NCBI RefSeq assembly: GCF_000518085.1
Contig: NZ_JACX01000007.1
Location: 53,681 to 117,680, forward strand
Direction: 5' to 3'
From: Bartonella grahamii ATCC 700132
GTDB taxonomy: Bacteria > Pseudomonadota > Alphaproteobacteria > Rhizobiales > Rhizobiaceae
DNA length: 64,000 bases
Numbering within the stretch: the first letter of the stretch is position 1; every line of letters starts with the position of its first letter. Below, one piece after another: positions 43,274 to 53,198 of the stretch. The notes under the pieces are model-generated. The model did not search any database. It saw only the letters and a program-made list of their open reading frames with translations, and was not told the DNA's origin. The position numbers and the translations under genes are program-made.

Positions 43274-43449
43274 GCCACCAAAAAAGCCCTTATTTTATCA
43301 ACAATAGAACAATAAAAACCGATAAATTACAAAGAGTTAAAGCGCAAACTTCAAAATTTGTTGTTCAAAGAACAATGAGAACAGAAACGCAATAATTTAT
43401 TTTTTATCGATATAACCTTTTTAATTGATCTAATGATTAACAAAAGTGA

Positions 43450-45627
43450 CTAAAATTTTTGCACGAACGAAACTTTAAAGTTACGACCAGGCTGACTATA
43501 ATAATCCTTCGGTGTTGAGCTTGCACCGGAAGGAAGATCTGAAACATTCCAATATTTTTGATTGAACAAATTATAAACACCAGCCCTTATAACAGGACCC
43601 GTTTCACCGAATGGTTTCCACCACCCTGTCATATCAACGACATGGTATCCCGGAATTTTTTGGTAATCAGATTCCTTAGCAACTTTATCACGTTTGGCAG
43701 ATGAGGTAAGCACAATGTCTGCTCCCCAAATTTCTTTTGCATATCCGATCCCAGCAATTACTTTTAAAGCTGGAATCGAGTTAAGATATTCATCTTTATC
43801 AAGATCCTTTCCTTGCGAATAGGTAAGAGAAAAATTGCTATGGAATCCACCATTAAGAGCCAAATGTATTTTTGCTTCAGCACCATAAATACGCACATTT
43901 GCAAGATTTCTATAATGGCGACGTTTCAATTTGTATTCCTCTGATGGCCCTATATCCACAGTATCTATGAAGTCCTTGTATTGATTGAAAAATGCACTAA
44001 GTGAACCACCGAAATTTCTATTTCCATACCTTATGCCAATATCATACCCATTGCTCGTTTCTGCTTTTAGATCAGGGTTGCCCTTCGAGTAATAAGCAGG
44101 AGGTTTCATATAAGAGACGTAAAGCTCTGCAATACGTGGTGCACGAAAAGCCTGTGCCCATTGAGCATAAAGCGTTACTTGATCACGAACATCCCACTCC
44201 ACACGTAATTTGGGAGAAAAACGTGAACCATTTCTTTCTGGAGGAAATTTGTCAGAAAGTAGAGCTTTCTCATAAGAGGACGTTTTCTGAGGGATATACT
44301 TATACCAATCATAACGAATTCCAGGTGTTATACGGAAACGGTTATCAGAAAAGCCAATTTCATCTTCGAAAACAAAACCCAAATTATAGCCATTTGTATC
44401 TGGTGAATCTGACCGATTAGCGGGCACGAAGAGGCACCCCCGTGCATTTTCCGGCAAGTGACAATTATCTTTCCCGAACAAATAATGATGAAACTTAGAT
44501 GACAAGACGTTAGCGGTAATCTTTAACGTATGATCTACAGTGCCAATATGAACTTTCTTGAGAGCATCAGCATTGAAACCATAATTGGTATTACGCAAAA
44601 AATTATCTCTCAAAAAATCCCCTTTGGGTGCCGAAACACGAAATGAAGTCGTAATATCATGACTTGACTGTCTTTGCCAATAAATCTGTCCACGAAACGC
44701 ATCAAAAAGTGCATCTTCATTGCCGTTATAGTCATAAGAAAGAGAAAAGCGTTCACGGAGTTTGTCGTCCTTCTCATAAACGGAACCAGGGGCATATCTG
44801 TCAGAAGCATTCAATAAATGTGTATCAATATTGTGACCAAAACGCTCCGCTGTAAAACCAAGTCGGTGATTGTCATCAAGGTATTGGTGAATTTTAAAGA
44901 GCAAATTATTTTGGTCAAAATGAGCAGGGTTTTTACGTGTGCGCTCTTCATAGCCTTCTAGGGTTCCCATATTTTTGCGCTCATGACCTTCCGCATAAGA
45001 ACCTTGGAAAAGCAAAAACGTTTGTTGAGCACGCATTGCAACAGCTTGATCTACGTGCCAACTATTATCAACAGAATGATAACTACTTCTTATAAGACCA
45101 CCCCAATTTTTTCCTTCTGTGATAAGATCTTCAGGATCAAGAGTACGCAACGCAACAACTCCTCCCAGTGCACCAGATCCATAAAGACTAGAATCCGGTC
45201 CCTGAATAACATCAAGTGTGGAAAGCGCACTAAAGTCAAACATTGTGTTACCACTGTTATCACGCAATATATCATTGAACCATGGAAGAACAATACCATC
45301 CATTGTTGTGAGAACACGGTTTGCTTCTAAACCACGAATGACAAAACTGTTATTGCTTGGGCTATACCCCACGCTTGGATAAAGACGACTAATATCATAG
45401 GCATCAGTTATTTGTTTCTCACGAATATCCTTCGCGGTTTTCCGATCTGTCAAAATAGTGACCGAATCCAAGGCCGTCCCTATTTTTTTCTCTTTAATAA
45501 CAATTGGCTTGAGTTCAGTGACAGCACCTCCATCTTTATTTTGTGCAAAAACAAATGAAGGCATACAGACCGATAATGCACTTAAAATCACACAGCTTTT
45601 ATAGATATTTTTTCGTCTTATTTGCAT
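43450..45627 (-). CDS. hutA: TonB-dependent heme receptor
   Basis: A 725-residue outer-membrane receptor. The signal peptide covers about 1-29 (MPSFVFA/QN). A plug domain follows (RGLEANRVLTTMDG, YGSGALGGVVALRTLDPEDL), then a beta-barrel ending NFKVSFVQKF with a terminal Phe. The heme-receptor pair FRAP (in QAFRAPRIAELYV) and NPDL (in GNPDLKAETS) is present, but the His usually found between them in HemR-type receptors is missing. The gene is separated from hemS by 270 bases and is divergent from tonB. Role in Bartonella heme uptake from family knowledge. Confidence 0.92.
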   Translation of the reverse strand: MQIRRKNIYKSCVILSALSVCMPSFVFAQNKDGGAVTELKPIVIKEKKIGTALDSVTILTDRKTAKDIREKQITDAYDISRLYPSVGYSPSNNSFVIRGLEANRVLTTMDGIVLPWFNDILRDNSGNTMFDFSALSTLDVIQGPDSSLYGSGALGGVVALRTLDPEDLITEGKNWGGLIRSSYHSVDNSWHVDQAVAMRAQQTFLLFQGSYAEGHERKNMGTLEGYEERTRKNPAHFDQNNLLFKIHQYLDDNHRLGFTAERFGHNIDTHLLNASDRYAPGSVYEKDDKLRERFSLSYDYNGNEDALFDAFRGQIYWQRQSSHDITTSFRVSAPKGDFLRDNFLRNTNYGFNADALKKVHIGTVDHTLKITANVLSSKFHHYLFGKDNCHLPENARGCLFVPANRSDSPDTNGYNLGFVFEDEIGFSDNRFRITPGIRYDWYKYIPQKTSSYEKALLSDKFPPERNGSRFSPKLRVEWDVRDQVTLYAQWAQAFRAPRIAELYVSYMKPPAYYSKGNPDLKAETSNGYDIGIRYGNRNFGGSLSAFFNQYKDFIDTVDIGPSEEYKLKRRHYRNLANVRIYGAEAKIHLALNGGFHSNFSLTYSQGKDLDKDEYLNSIPALKVIAGIGYAKEIWGADIVLTSSAKRDKVAKESDYQKIPGYHVVDMTGWWKPFGETGPVIRAGVYNLFNQKYWNVSDLPSGASSTPKDYYSQPGRNFKVSFVQKF

Positions 45628-45729
45628 AACACATCACAACCTTTTTAAACATCCCCTCTCTGTTTTGAAATTTTATTTACATACAAAAAAGCTAGACCCG
45701 CTGATTAAAACTTGCCAGCCAAGCAGAAA

Positions 45730-45754
45730 TGATTTTGCCAACAAGACAAAATCA
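45730..45754. promoter_or_regulatory. Dyad operator candidate between hutA and tonB
   Basis: TGATTTTG, nine bases, CAAAATCA: perfect 8-bp arms with a TGA-N-TCA frame reminiscent of rhizobial iron-responsive boxes. An extra half site CAAAATCA follows at 45778-45785. The dyad lies 103 bases upstream of hutA and about 119 upstream of tonB, so it could control both. Confidence 0.5.
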
Positions 45755-45872
45755 CTAGAAAACCATATTAAACATGACAAAATCAGTCAAGAAAAAAGTT
45801 GCAATTTCAAAATAGCCTGTTTTAATGAGATTAGACACCAATATTAAGCTTAAAATAGTGGCAGAAGAAACG

Positions 45873-46643
45873 ATGAATTTTGCAAATACGAAGCAATTAT
45901 TAACTCTTTGGATTGGTGCATTTGTTGGAGCTTTCTTTTTGCATGTATTATTGGGGGCGCAGTTTTATTTTCAAAGTACGGGTGTAAGTAATGGCTTGCT
46001 CTCGTCGGAGATTATGCTGACTTTTGTGCAAGAAACTATCTATCCGGATGTTGATACAGACTTGTCAGATATTCATACAGAGTCGGATATTAATACAGAG
46101 CAAAAAGTATTACAGTCTGATCTTTTAGAGAAGAAGTCAGAGGAATTGGAATCCGTGGATGAAGTTCAATCGGAAGATCCTCAGCATATGGTAGAACAAG
46201 ATGACTTAAAGTCTTTGGAAGAACCCCTTCCTCAAAAAGTGGAGCATAAAGCGTTTATCAAAAAAACAATACCAATGCCAAAGGCTGTAGTAAAGCGCTC
46301 TAATGCAAAGGCGGTACGTTCTTCTTCCACCAACAAGGGCGTCGGTACAGCAGGGCTTGAAGATATGTTGTTAATGGAGTGGTTAGCAAAGGTACAGTCA
46401 CAATTAGAAAGGCAAAAAAATTATATTGTGGGACAGCGTACCAGTCGTGCAAAAGGAACGGTGAAGTTAGAATTTATGGTGCGTGAGCAGGGGAGTATTT
46501 TTTCTAGTCGTGTAGCAGTCTCTGCTGGTAATCCAGAACTTGATCGATTAGCGATGGCGGCACTTCAACGTGTTGGTTCTTTTCCACCACCACCACCATC
46601 AAAAGTAAATAAAATAATCAGAGTATCCCTGATATTTAGTTGA
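45873..46643 (+). CDS. tonB: TonB energy-transducing protein
   Basis: A 256-residue inner-membrane anchored protein that couples the proton motive force through ExbBD to HutA. An N-terminal membrane helix (about 8-30, LLTLWIGAFVGAFFLHVLLGA) is followed by a periplasmic spacer and a C-terminal TonB domain (GTVKLEFMVREQGSIFSSRV ... ELDRLAMAALQRVGSFPPPP). The spacer is unusually acidic (Asp/Glu-rich, about 55-110) with few of the Pro-Lys/Pro-Glu repeats typical of TonB. I start at ATG 45873; the frame is open to 45825 but without a better site. exbB and exbD are not in the window. Confidence 0.88.
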   Translation: MNFANTKQLLTLWIGAFVGAFFLHVLLGAQFYFQSTGVSNGLLSSEIMLTFVQETIYPDVDTDLSDIHTESDINTEQKVLQSDLLEKKSEELESVDEVQSEDPQHMVEQDDLKSLEEPLPQKVEHKAFIKKTIPMPKAVVKRSNAKAVRSSSTNKGVGTAGLEDMLLMEWLAKVQSQLERQKNYIVGQRTSRAKGTVKLEFMVREQGSIFSSRVAVSAGNPELDRLAMAALQRVGSFPPPPPSKVNKIIRVSLIFS

Positions 46644-46742
46644 TTTTTTATATGGAGCGCTTTTCTTATAATATATTGATTTATAATAATTATTTATAAT
46701 TTGAATGAAAGTTAAAAGATAGTTCGTTCGATTTTTTTGACG

Positions 46743-46858
46743 TTGTATCAATCAAAACCATCCGCTTACTTATGGACACAAGTTGAGGGGGGAGTATGGG
46801 TAAAAAACTTTTAAAAAGCAGTGAATATACTTCTTATGAATGCTCTAAATGAAAGGGC
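46743..46858. repeat. Dispersed intergenic repeat R1, copy B
   Basis: Begins TTGTATCAATCAAAACCAT and includes ACTTCTTATGAATGCT, shared with copy C (47549-47665) and copy A (15303-15413). Confidence 0.6.
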
Positions 46859-47110
46859 TGTTGCAACATTGGGAGTTAAGGGATGATAGAGCTATAGTTT
46901 TTATTAAGTAAAGGTTAATCGTGTCTAATCGATTTTTATACCATTCGTGAGAGGATTTTCGTAAGTACTTTTCAGATACACCGTTGTGAAATGGACTTAG
47001 AAACATTAAAATAAAACAAGAATATAAATAAGAAAAACATACTATTTTTAGATGCTCTGTTTTGTGTGAAGGATGTGAGCTTATGTGTAAAAATGGGAAA
47101 AAAGCAAAGC

Positions 47111-47215
47111 TTTATCTTCATCATTAAAAGATATTGACATATTTAAAAGTCGTAAACCCGAATGAAAAGGGAAAGGGTAGAAGAGAATTGTTTGTCTTTA
47201 AGGCTTTCTAACTCA
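47111..47215. repeat. Dispersed intergenic repeat R3, copy B
   Basis: Matches 35717-35815: ATCTTCATCATTAAAAG, TTTAAAAGTCGTAAAC and an AAGGCTTTCT block, in the same order. Confidence 0.5.
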
Positions 47216-47548
47216 ATGATTCTGTCTTTCTGTTATCAGAGATAATCCAAACGATATACATAATAACGTACTCTCTATTTAGTATAGAAATGTTATAAGC
47301 AGAATAAAATAGTCTTAAAATATGCTTATGCTATTGTACAAAATTTGAATATTGATACTAATAAGCAACAGTAAAAGAATGCCATATTTGTTTCACTCTT
47401 CTCTTATATTTGCAATCATCTATGATATTGTCGTTTATGTTAAGAGGAAATGAACTATTTGTACGACATGTTGATTTATAATGATAATTCATTATTTTGT
47501 ATTTGAAATAAAAGACCCTAATAGCGTAGGGTTTTCTCATTTTTAATT

Positions 47549-47665
47549 TATTGATACTGAATTAAAATTACTTGCTTATACATCATAAGCAGGTTGGTAT
47601 GTGGATACTATTTAAAAAAGAATAAAAATACTTCTTATGAACGCTTTCAAATACTATATGGGAAG
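47549..47665. repeat. Dispersed intergenic repeat R1, copy C
   Basis: Shares TACTTCTTATGAACGCT and the GGGAAGTTAAGG end with copy B, and GGTATGTGGATAC-TTTAAAAAAG with copy A's GTGTGGAAAAATAC. Confidence 0.55.
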
Positions 47666-47675
47666 TTAAGGCATA

Positions 47676-49766
47676 TTATTTCCGTCGACCAGAAAGCAGG
47701 TCGGTTTTTATATCTATTTTCCCAGTGAGCCTTGCTTTGTAGACACCATAATTTTCCATGACACGCATCACGTAATTACGTGTTTCTGTATAAGGAATAC
47801 GCTCAATCCAATCAATGACGTTATCGAGAGATTGTCCTCGAGGATCGCCATAACGTTTTATCCATTCATTGACACGACGGGGACCCGCATTATAGCCAAT
47901 AAGAGTGAGTATATAGGATCCATTAAAACGTTCTAATTGTTCATTGAGAAAATGGGCACCTAATGTTGCATTATAATGAGCATCACTGCTAAACTTTTTA
48001 GGAGACCATGTGATTGAGTATTTTTTTGCCAGTGCTTTTGCTGTTGTAGGAAGCAATTGGAGTATACCTTGTGCACCTGCTTTTGATATGGCTGTTGGAT
48101 TAAATTCGCTTTCTTGGCGTGCAATGGCATAGATAAGCGATTTTTCTTCTACAGAAATATTAGTAGAAGCTGGTATAGCTCCCAGAGGATGAGAGAGTGC
48201 ACCGACACTTTTCCCCTGAAAAACAGCCATTTTTCCAATTTTGAGGCTGGTATAATAGTCTCCATTTTTTTCTGCCATAACAGCCAGAAGAGCTAATTCA
48301 CCGGGGCTTTCTATTTTTTTTCCGAGCTCTCTATAAAAAATTTTAGCAAAATCAGCATAGCCGGCTGCTTCAAGACGTTGAATTGCTTTGATCGCTTTTC
48401 GTGCATTAAAATGTTGTCGCTCAGCGGTTGTTGGTTTGGGAAAGGAAACTTTAAGCTTTTTTTGGTTGAGTCGTGCAGCGGCTAATTGACCATAGTAAGT
48501 TGCACCAAAATGAGCTGCGCGATGAAAGTATTGCTGGGCATTTTTATGTTCGTCTAGCGTTTCTGCTGTTCGTCCCATCCAGTAATATCCACGTGATGCA
48601 GAAAAAGGTAAAGAAGAGAGTTGAGGAATACGTGAAAAATGCTGCATTGCCAATTTAGGGTTATGAAGAAACCGTAGTGCGTACCATCCTGCATGAAACT
48701 CAGCATCGATAGCTAATGCAGATGTTATACCAGTGTGCATTGCAACGAGTTGATAAGCAATTTTGGGTTTGTTTAAATCGAGCATTTCACGAGAAAGGGC
48801 GCGTTGTTCTTTCCACAATGAATGAGGGTTCATAAGGCGGAATGCATCTTTTGATGTTTTCATCATGAGTGCTGCGGCTGCATTATATTGCTCTGTTCGT
48901 CGAAGATGGCGTATTCGAGCAAACTGAAAAAGAGGATCTTTTTGCCATGATCTCTCTACAGCTTTTAATTTTTGTGTAGCTCTAGGGTCATTTTTTTCAA
49001 CGGCCACAAAAGCATCAAAAAGAGATTGAGCATGGGCTAATTTTGCAACGCGTGCTGCTGAATCAAAACGATATGCATACAGCATAAATTGCATGCGTTT
49101 CAAATGATCAATAGGTTTTAATGCAACGCTTGCATTTTTAAGAACAAATATTTCTTCTTTTGCATTAAGCTGTGTTTTATGCCACCATGGCGCAATAACG
49201 TGTCGAGCACGAGTGGTTTGTCTCGTTGCAATAAGTGCTTTAGCGAAGAGAGCCATTCCTTGCGCTGTTTGGGGCGGGTGATGAGAAAATTTTTGGATGA
49301 TTGCGCGTGTGAGGTTGGTTTCGTTAAGAAAAGCACGTTCAGCATTGCGTTGCATCGTTTCTATACCGGGCCATCCTTTTAGCATGTTGATTGCATTAAA
49401 TATTTCAGAACTTGGTATATTAGCTTGGTTTGATATCCCCAGCGCCCATGTCAAAATATGACGATCAAGGCTATTTTTTTCCATTGAATTACGAAGGTTT
49501 ATTGTTTTTGCAATATTGTTGTTTGCTAGTGCATCTAGCCCAGCTTTCAGTTGCTGAAGTGTAGCAGTATTGTGTGATGTCGTGTGTATCTGTTGAAGAG
49601 GCTCTTGAGCTCTTTTTTCGGGAAAGGGAGTAGGGCGCACCAAAGGGATTGGCGCTTTCCCGTGCAAAAGAGGTGTTTGCGCGGATGCACTTGAAAATAA
49701 AATTCTTATTGCCAGTATAAGTGCAGTAAAGGTTGATACGAAAAGAGAGGTGGAAAATACACGCAT
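47676..49766 (-). CDS. slt: Soluble lytic murein transglycosylase
   Basis: A 696-residue periplasmic enzyme that cleaves peptidoglycan to anhydromuropeptides. The signal peptide covers about 1-29 (ending SASA). A long superhelical alpha-domain, rich in Arg/Ala helices, fills about 60-520. The C-terminal lysozyme-like domain has the catalytic Glu in ARQESEFNPTAISKAGAQG, then LLPTTAKALA and LIGYNAGPRRVNEWI. This matches Slt70. It is divergent from dapA, an order common in Rhizobiales. Confidence 0.93.
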   Translation of the reverse strand: MRVFSTSLFVSTFTALILAIRILFSSASAQTPLLHGKAPIPLVRPTPFPEKRAQEPLQQIHTTSHNTATLQQLKAGLDALANNNIAKTINLRNSMEKNSLDRHILTWALGISNQANIPSSEIFNAINMLKGWPGIETMQRNAERAFLNETNLTRAIIQKFSHHPPQTAQGMALFAKALIATRQTTRARHVIAPWWHKTQLNAKEEIFVLKNASVALKPIDHLKRMQFMLYAYRFDSAARVAKLAHAQSLFDAFVAVEKNDPRATQKLKAVERSWQKDPLFQFARIRHLRRTEQYNAAAALMMKTSKDAFRLMNPHSLWKEQRALSREMLDLNKPKIAYQLVAMHTGITSALAIDAEFHAGWYALRFLHNPKLAMQHFSRIPQLSSLPFSASRGYYWMGRTAETLDEHKNAQQYFHRAAHFGATYYGQLAAARLNQKKLKVSFPKPTTAERQHFNARKAIKAIQRLEAAGYADFAKIFYRELGKKIESPGELALLAVMAEKNGDYYTSLKIGKMAVFQGKSVGALSHPLGAIPASTNISVEEKSLIYAIARQESEFNPTAISKAGAQGILQLLPTTAKALAKKYSITWSPKKFSSDAHYNATLGAHFLNEQLERFNGSYILTLIGYNAGPRRVNEWIKRYGDPRGQSLDNVIDWIERIPYTETRNYVMRVMENYGVYKARLTGKIDIKTDLLSGRRK

Positions 49767-49899
49767 AGAGAAAAGACCTTGAGACCTTGCTTTTTGTAAA
49801 AACTTAAGGATTTATAGAACACAAGCATGAAAAACGCGTTAATATAGACGGTTTATTTTAAACAAATGTGCAACATTTAAGGAGGGACATTTTTATCTT

Positions 49900-49992
49900 A
49901 TGAGGGCTTTTTTTGAAATTCATCTTGCTTCAATGATAGAGCAAGATTATGCTCTATTTAAAATTTATAAAAGGCGATTATTAAAAAAATAA
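49900..49992 (+). CDS. Possible 30-residue leader ORF before dapA
   Basis: An ATG at 49900 opens [15 protein letters not shown] and ends [10 protein letters not shown] at a TAA (49990-49992), 25 bases before dapA. A perfect GGAGG at 49881-49885 lies upstream but 14 bases from the ATG, longer than ideal. Four of the last ten codons are Lys, which would fit a lysine-sensing leader peptide in front of a lysine-pathway gene. I see no clear terminator/antiterminator pair after it, so this is speculative. Confidence 0.25.
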   Translation: MRAFFEIHLASMIEQDYALFKIYKRRLLKK

Positions 49993-50017
49993 AAGCGAAT
50001 ATTATAGGGAGTTTATC

Positions 50018-50902
50018 ATGCTCAAGGGAGCTATAACTGCGCTTATTACACCGTTTGATAATAAGGGCGCAATTGATGAGAAGGCGTTTTGTGATTTTAT
50101 TGAATGGCAGATCACACAAGGGATTAACGGTGTAAGCCCAGTTGGGACAACCGGTGAATCAGCAACGTTAAGTCATGAAGAACATAAGCGGATTATAGAA
50201 TTGTGTGTTGAGCAGGTCGCAAAGCGTGTTCCTGTTGTTGCTGGAGCGGGATCAAATAGCACAAGTGAGGCTGTAGAGCTTGCACAATACGCGCAAAAAG
50301 CTGGTGCAGATGCAGTTTTGGTTGTCACTCCCTATTATAATAGACCAAATCAATCTGGTTTATACAAACATTTTTCTTCCATTGCCAAAGCTGTTTCTAT
50401 TCCGATTATAATTTATAATATTCCTGGTCGTTCTGTTATCGATATGGCTGTGGAAACGATGAAAGACCTTTACCGAGATTTTAAAAATATCATTGGTGTA
50501 AAAGATGCAACGAGCAGAATTGAACGCGTTAGTGAACAACGTGAAAAGTGTGGGAAGGATTTTGTACAGCTTTCCGGTGATGATTGTACAGCGTTAGGTT
50601 TTAATGCACATGGAGGTATGGGGTGTATTTCAGTTTCCTCCAATGTTGCTCCAAAGCTGTGTGCAGAGCTTCAAGCTGCTTGTTTTCGTGGTGATTATAA
50701 AACAGCACGAGAATTAAATGATCGCTTGATGCCTCTTAATCGTGCTGTGTTTATTGAGCCTAGTCCAGCGGGTATTAAATATGCTGCTGCAAAATTAGGA
50801 TTTTGTGGTGATACTGTGCGTTCTCCGATTGTTCCATTAACAGAAAGAACAAAGAAGATTATTGATGCAGCCCTCAGTCATGCTGGTATTTTAAAAGCAT
50901 AA
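50018..50902 (+). CDS. dapA: 4-hydroxy-tetrahydrodipicolinate synthase
   Basis: It condenses pyruvate with aspartate semialdehyde, the first step towards diaminopimelate and lysine. The 294-residue TIM barrel has [14 protein letters not shown], the catalytic Tyr in IIYNIPGRS, the Schiff-base Lys in [13 protein letters not shown] and the late [17 protein letters not shown] precedes ATG. It is followed after 18 bases by smpB. Confidence 0.96.
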   Translation: MLKGAITALITPFDNKGAIDEKAFCDFIEWQITQGINGVSPVGTTGESATLSHEEHKRIIELCVEQVAKRVPVVAGAGSNSTSEAVELAQYAQKAGADAVLVVTPYYNRPNQSGLYKHFSSIAKAVSIPIIIYNIPGRSVIDMAVETMKDLYRDFKNIIGVKDATSRIERVSEQREKCGKDFVQLSGDDCTALGFNAHGGMGCISVSSNVAPKLCAELQAACFRGDYKTARELNDRLMPLNRAVFIEPSPAGIKYAAAKLGFCGDTVRSPIVPLTERTKKIIDAALSHAGILKA

Positions 50903-50920
50903 AATGATATTGACAAAGCC

Positions 50921-51397
50921 ATGAATAAAAAAAAGAACGCGCCCGTACGGAAAATAATTGCTGACAATCGTAAAGCACGTTTTAATTTTGAAATTCTTAA
51001 TAATCTCGAGGCCGGTCTTGTCCTTCAGGGAGCGGAAGTAAAGTCCTTACGTTCTAATCATGCCAATATTGCTGAAAGCTATGCGAGTTTTGAGAATGGG
51101 GAATTATGGTTAGTAAACAGCTATATTCCTGAATATACGCAGGCTAATCGTTTTAATCATGAACCGCGACGTTTGCGCAAGTTATTACTTTCAAAACGTG
51201 AGATGGCACGTTTTTTTAATGCAACGTCTCGTGAAGGAATGACACTTGTTCCTCTTAAACTTTATTTTAATGAACGAGGGCGTGTTAAGTTGGAGATTGC
51301 TCTAGCGCGGGGAAAAAAGCTTCATGATAAGCGCGAAACGGAAAAAAAACGCGATTGGGGACGTGAAAAAGCAAGACTTTTAAAAAGATATGGATGA
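50921..51397 (+). CDS. smpB: tmRNA-binding protein SmpB
   Basis: SmpB brings tmRNA to stalled ribosomes in trans-translation. The 158 residues show the OB-fold start [43 protein letters not shown], and the basic C-terminal tail [24 protein letters not shown] that folds in the decoding centre. It is co-transcribed with dapA. The tmRNA gene is not in the window. Confidence 0.96.
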   Translation: MNKKKNAPVRKIIADNRKARFNFEILNNLEAGLVLQGAEVKSLRSNHANIAESYASFENGELWLVNSYIPEYTQANRFNHEPRRLRKLLLSKREMARFFNATSREGMTLVPLKLYFNERGRVKLEIALARGKKLHDKRETEKKRDWGREKARLLKRYG

Positions 51398-51446
51398 CGG
51401 ATGCGATTTAGATATCCTTTATTTATAGCGCTGGTTTAAAACAGTT

Positions 51447-52127
51447 TTAGCATTGATCTAAGTATGTTTTTGCTGCTTGAAAAATTTGGTGAAACATGGC
51501 GTCTGTCAAGCGTCCAGTATTTGTATTATAACGAGAACAGTGATAGCTCGAAAAGATGCGTAATCTGCCGATGTTATTAATTTCGCCGTGTCCAAAAGGG
51601 TGAGCTAAAACTTTTGCATTAAGGGCACGTATCGTTGAATGGTGCGCAATGGTGCCTAAGGTAATAACGGCTTTAAGTTTGGGAAGATTTGTTAAAAGAG
51701 GTGAGAAGAAATAGCGGCATGTGTTAATTTCTGCACCGGTGGGTTTATTTTCTGGGGGAACACAACGAACAGAGTTGACGATTGCTGCATCAATCAGTTC
51801 AAGAGTATCGTCTGCTCTTTCTTCAAAGGTTCCTTGGGCAAAACCAAATTTTTTTAAAGTTGAATAAAGTAAGTGCCCAGCATAATCACCAGTGAATGGA
51901 CGTCCAGTTCGATTTGCACCGCGTAATCCAGGAGCAAGCCCAACAATAAGCAGGCGCGTTGTGTCTGCTCCTTTATAAGGAAAGAAGGGGCGCACCGGTG
52001 CGTTATACCAACTTGGTTCTTTTACACGCCAGTCAGCGATAAACTGATGGAGCCTAGGACATAAATTGCAATTTTTGGGCGGTTCTGGGCAAAGTGATGT
52101 TAATTGGCTATTCATGGTGTTAGGCAT
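51447..52127 (-). CDS. Uracil-DNA glycosylase, family 5 (UdgB-like)
   Basis: A 226-residue iron-sulfur uracil-DNA glycosylase. All four cluster cysteines are visible: CNLCPRLHQF near the start, SVRCVPPENKPTG and INTCRYFF. The active-site motif is GLAPGLRGANRTGRPFTGDYAG, lacking the catalytic Asp as in UDGb enzymes, and SSYHCSRYNTNTGRLT is the DNA loop. It is convergent with smpB. The start could be ATG 52127 or 52115. Confidence 0.9.
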   Translation of the reverse strand: MPNTMNSQLTSLCPEPPKNCNLCPRLHQFIADWRVKEPSWYNAPVRPFFPYKGADTTRLLIVGLAPGLRGANRTGRPFTGDYAGHLLYSTLKKFGFAQGTFEERADDTLELIDAAIVNSVRCVPPENKPTGAEINTCRYFFSPLLTNLPKLKAVITLGTIAHHSTIRALNAKVLAHPFGHGEINNIGRLRIFSSYHCSRYNTNTGRLTDAMFHQIFQAAKTYLDQC

Positions 52128-52672
52128 CAATCGTTTTTTCTATTTTTTTGAATCTTTTATAGCGTATATGACGGGTTATGTTTTGAGAAACAATCTATAA
52201 TGAATATAAATAAAATTTAATATAAACTTATTGCTAATTATTATGTAAAGAGAGGTAATCTTTCAGTAATTTATTCGATGAATAAGAGTGCAATACGCAT
52301 GATGTTCAAAGAAAAAAGTTTTCTCTGTTAAATAAAGATATTATCATAAAAAGTATGCATAAGGCTGCCGTTATTGCAAAGGATTTTAAACAGCTGGTAT
52401 TCCTTTTAAAAGGAGGAAGACTACAGACAAGCGTTTTGTCAAGAAAGACCTCTCTTTGTTTGAAGCCAATCTATTGGAATGCTTTTAAGAGCAGCTTTGA
52501 TAACGAGCATGAATAGGTTATACATTTTTATAAATTTTCTAAGAATTTTCTTAAATAAGTTCTTTAATCAAAAAATATAAAAGTTTTTGTTGTTTTTCTT
52601 GTGTTTTATTTTGATTATTGTATATACTTCCCTATCCGCTATTAAATTTTTTTATTTGAGAAAGAGGCATAA
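52128..52672. other. Spacer upstream of rpoZ
   Basis: 545 bases, AT-rich. It should carry promoters for the glycosylase (left end) and for the rpoZ operon (right end), with GAGAAAGAGG as the rpoZ ribosome binding site. No RNA gene or hairpin of note was seen. Confidence 0.4.
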
Positions 52673-53071
52673 ATGGCCCGCGTAACGGTAGAAGATTGTA
52701 TTGATAAAGTTGACAACCGCTTTGAATTGGTACTTTTAGCAGGTCATCGGGCGCGTCAGATTTCACAAGGAGCGCAGATTACGATTGATCGTGATAATGA
52801 TAAAAATCCAGTTGTTGCTTTGCGTGAAATAGCAGAAGAAACATTGTCGCCTGCTGATTTAAAGGAAGACCTTATTCATTCGCTGCAAAAACATGTGGAA
52901 GTAGATGAGCCAGAAATGGCAAGTGAATTTATTACCCATTCAGGTGAAGCTGAAAGTGTTTTTAATACATCGTCGCAAGAAGAAGCTACTTCATTTGATC
53001 ATATGTCAGAAGAAGAGCTTTTAGCGGGTATTGAAGGTTTGGTTGTTCCAGAAAAAAGTGACGATTATTAA
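52673..53071 (+). CDS. rpoZ: RNA polymerase omega subunit
   Basis: The small subunit that helps assemble RNA polymerase and forms part of a ppGpp site. Residues 1-60 hold the conserved core [20 protein letters not shown] and [11 protein letters not shown]; the rest, to residue 132, is an acidic tail typical of Rhizobiales. It lies 128 bases before rsh, linking the polymerase subunit with the ppGpp enzyme. Confidence 0.95.
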   Translation: MARVTVEDCIDKVDNRFELVLLAGHRARQISQGAQITIDRDNDKNPVVALREIAEETLSPADLKEDLIHSLQKHVEVDEPEMASEFITHSGEAESVFNTSSQEEATSFDHMSEEELLAGIEGLVVPEKSDDY

Positions 53072-53198
53072 TTGCAGCAATTTATATTACAGGAGTAAAG
53101 ATGCCTTGTCTGTAAGGAGCAGTTATTTTTCTTGTCTTTTATTGATAAGATGTGTTCAATAAGGATTAGGGATGTGAAAAGATAAAGGATATGCTCGT

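Larger units (their letters stand above)
46644..47675. other. Spacer holding three repeat copies
   Basis: 1.03 kb between tonB and slt with R1 copy B, R3 copy B and R1 copy C in order, plus a TTCGTGAGAG motif at 46944. No gene is supported; a 60-codon minus frame at 47358-47540 looks like chance. Confidence 0.5.

Noticed and set aside
43263..43280. tRNA-like T arm (GGTTCAACTC ... CCACCA)
   Set aside because: Only the T-arm-like half and a CCA-like end exist; no acceptor, D or anticodon arms. The sequence is better explained as one arm of the hemS dyad.
43999..45330. Antisense frames inside hutA
   Set aside because: Shadow frames of a clear TonB-dependent receptor gene.
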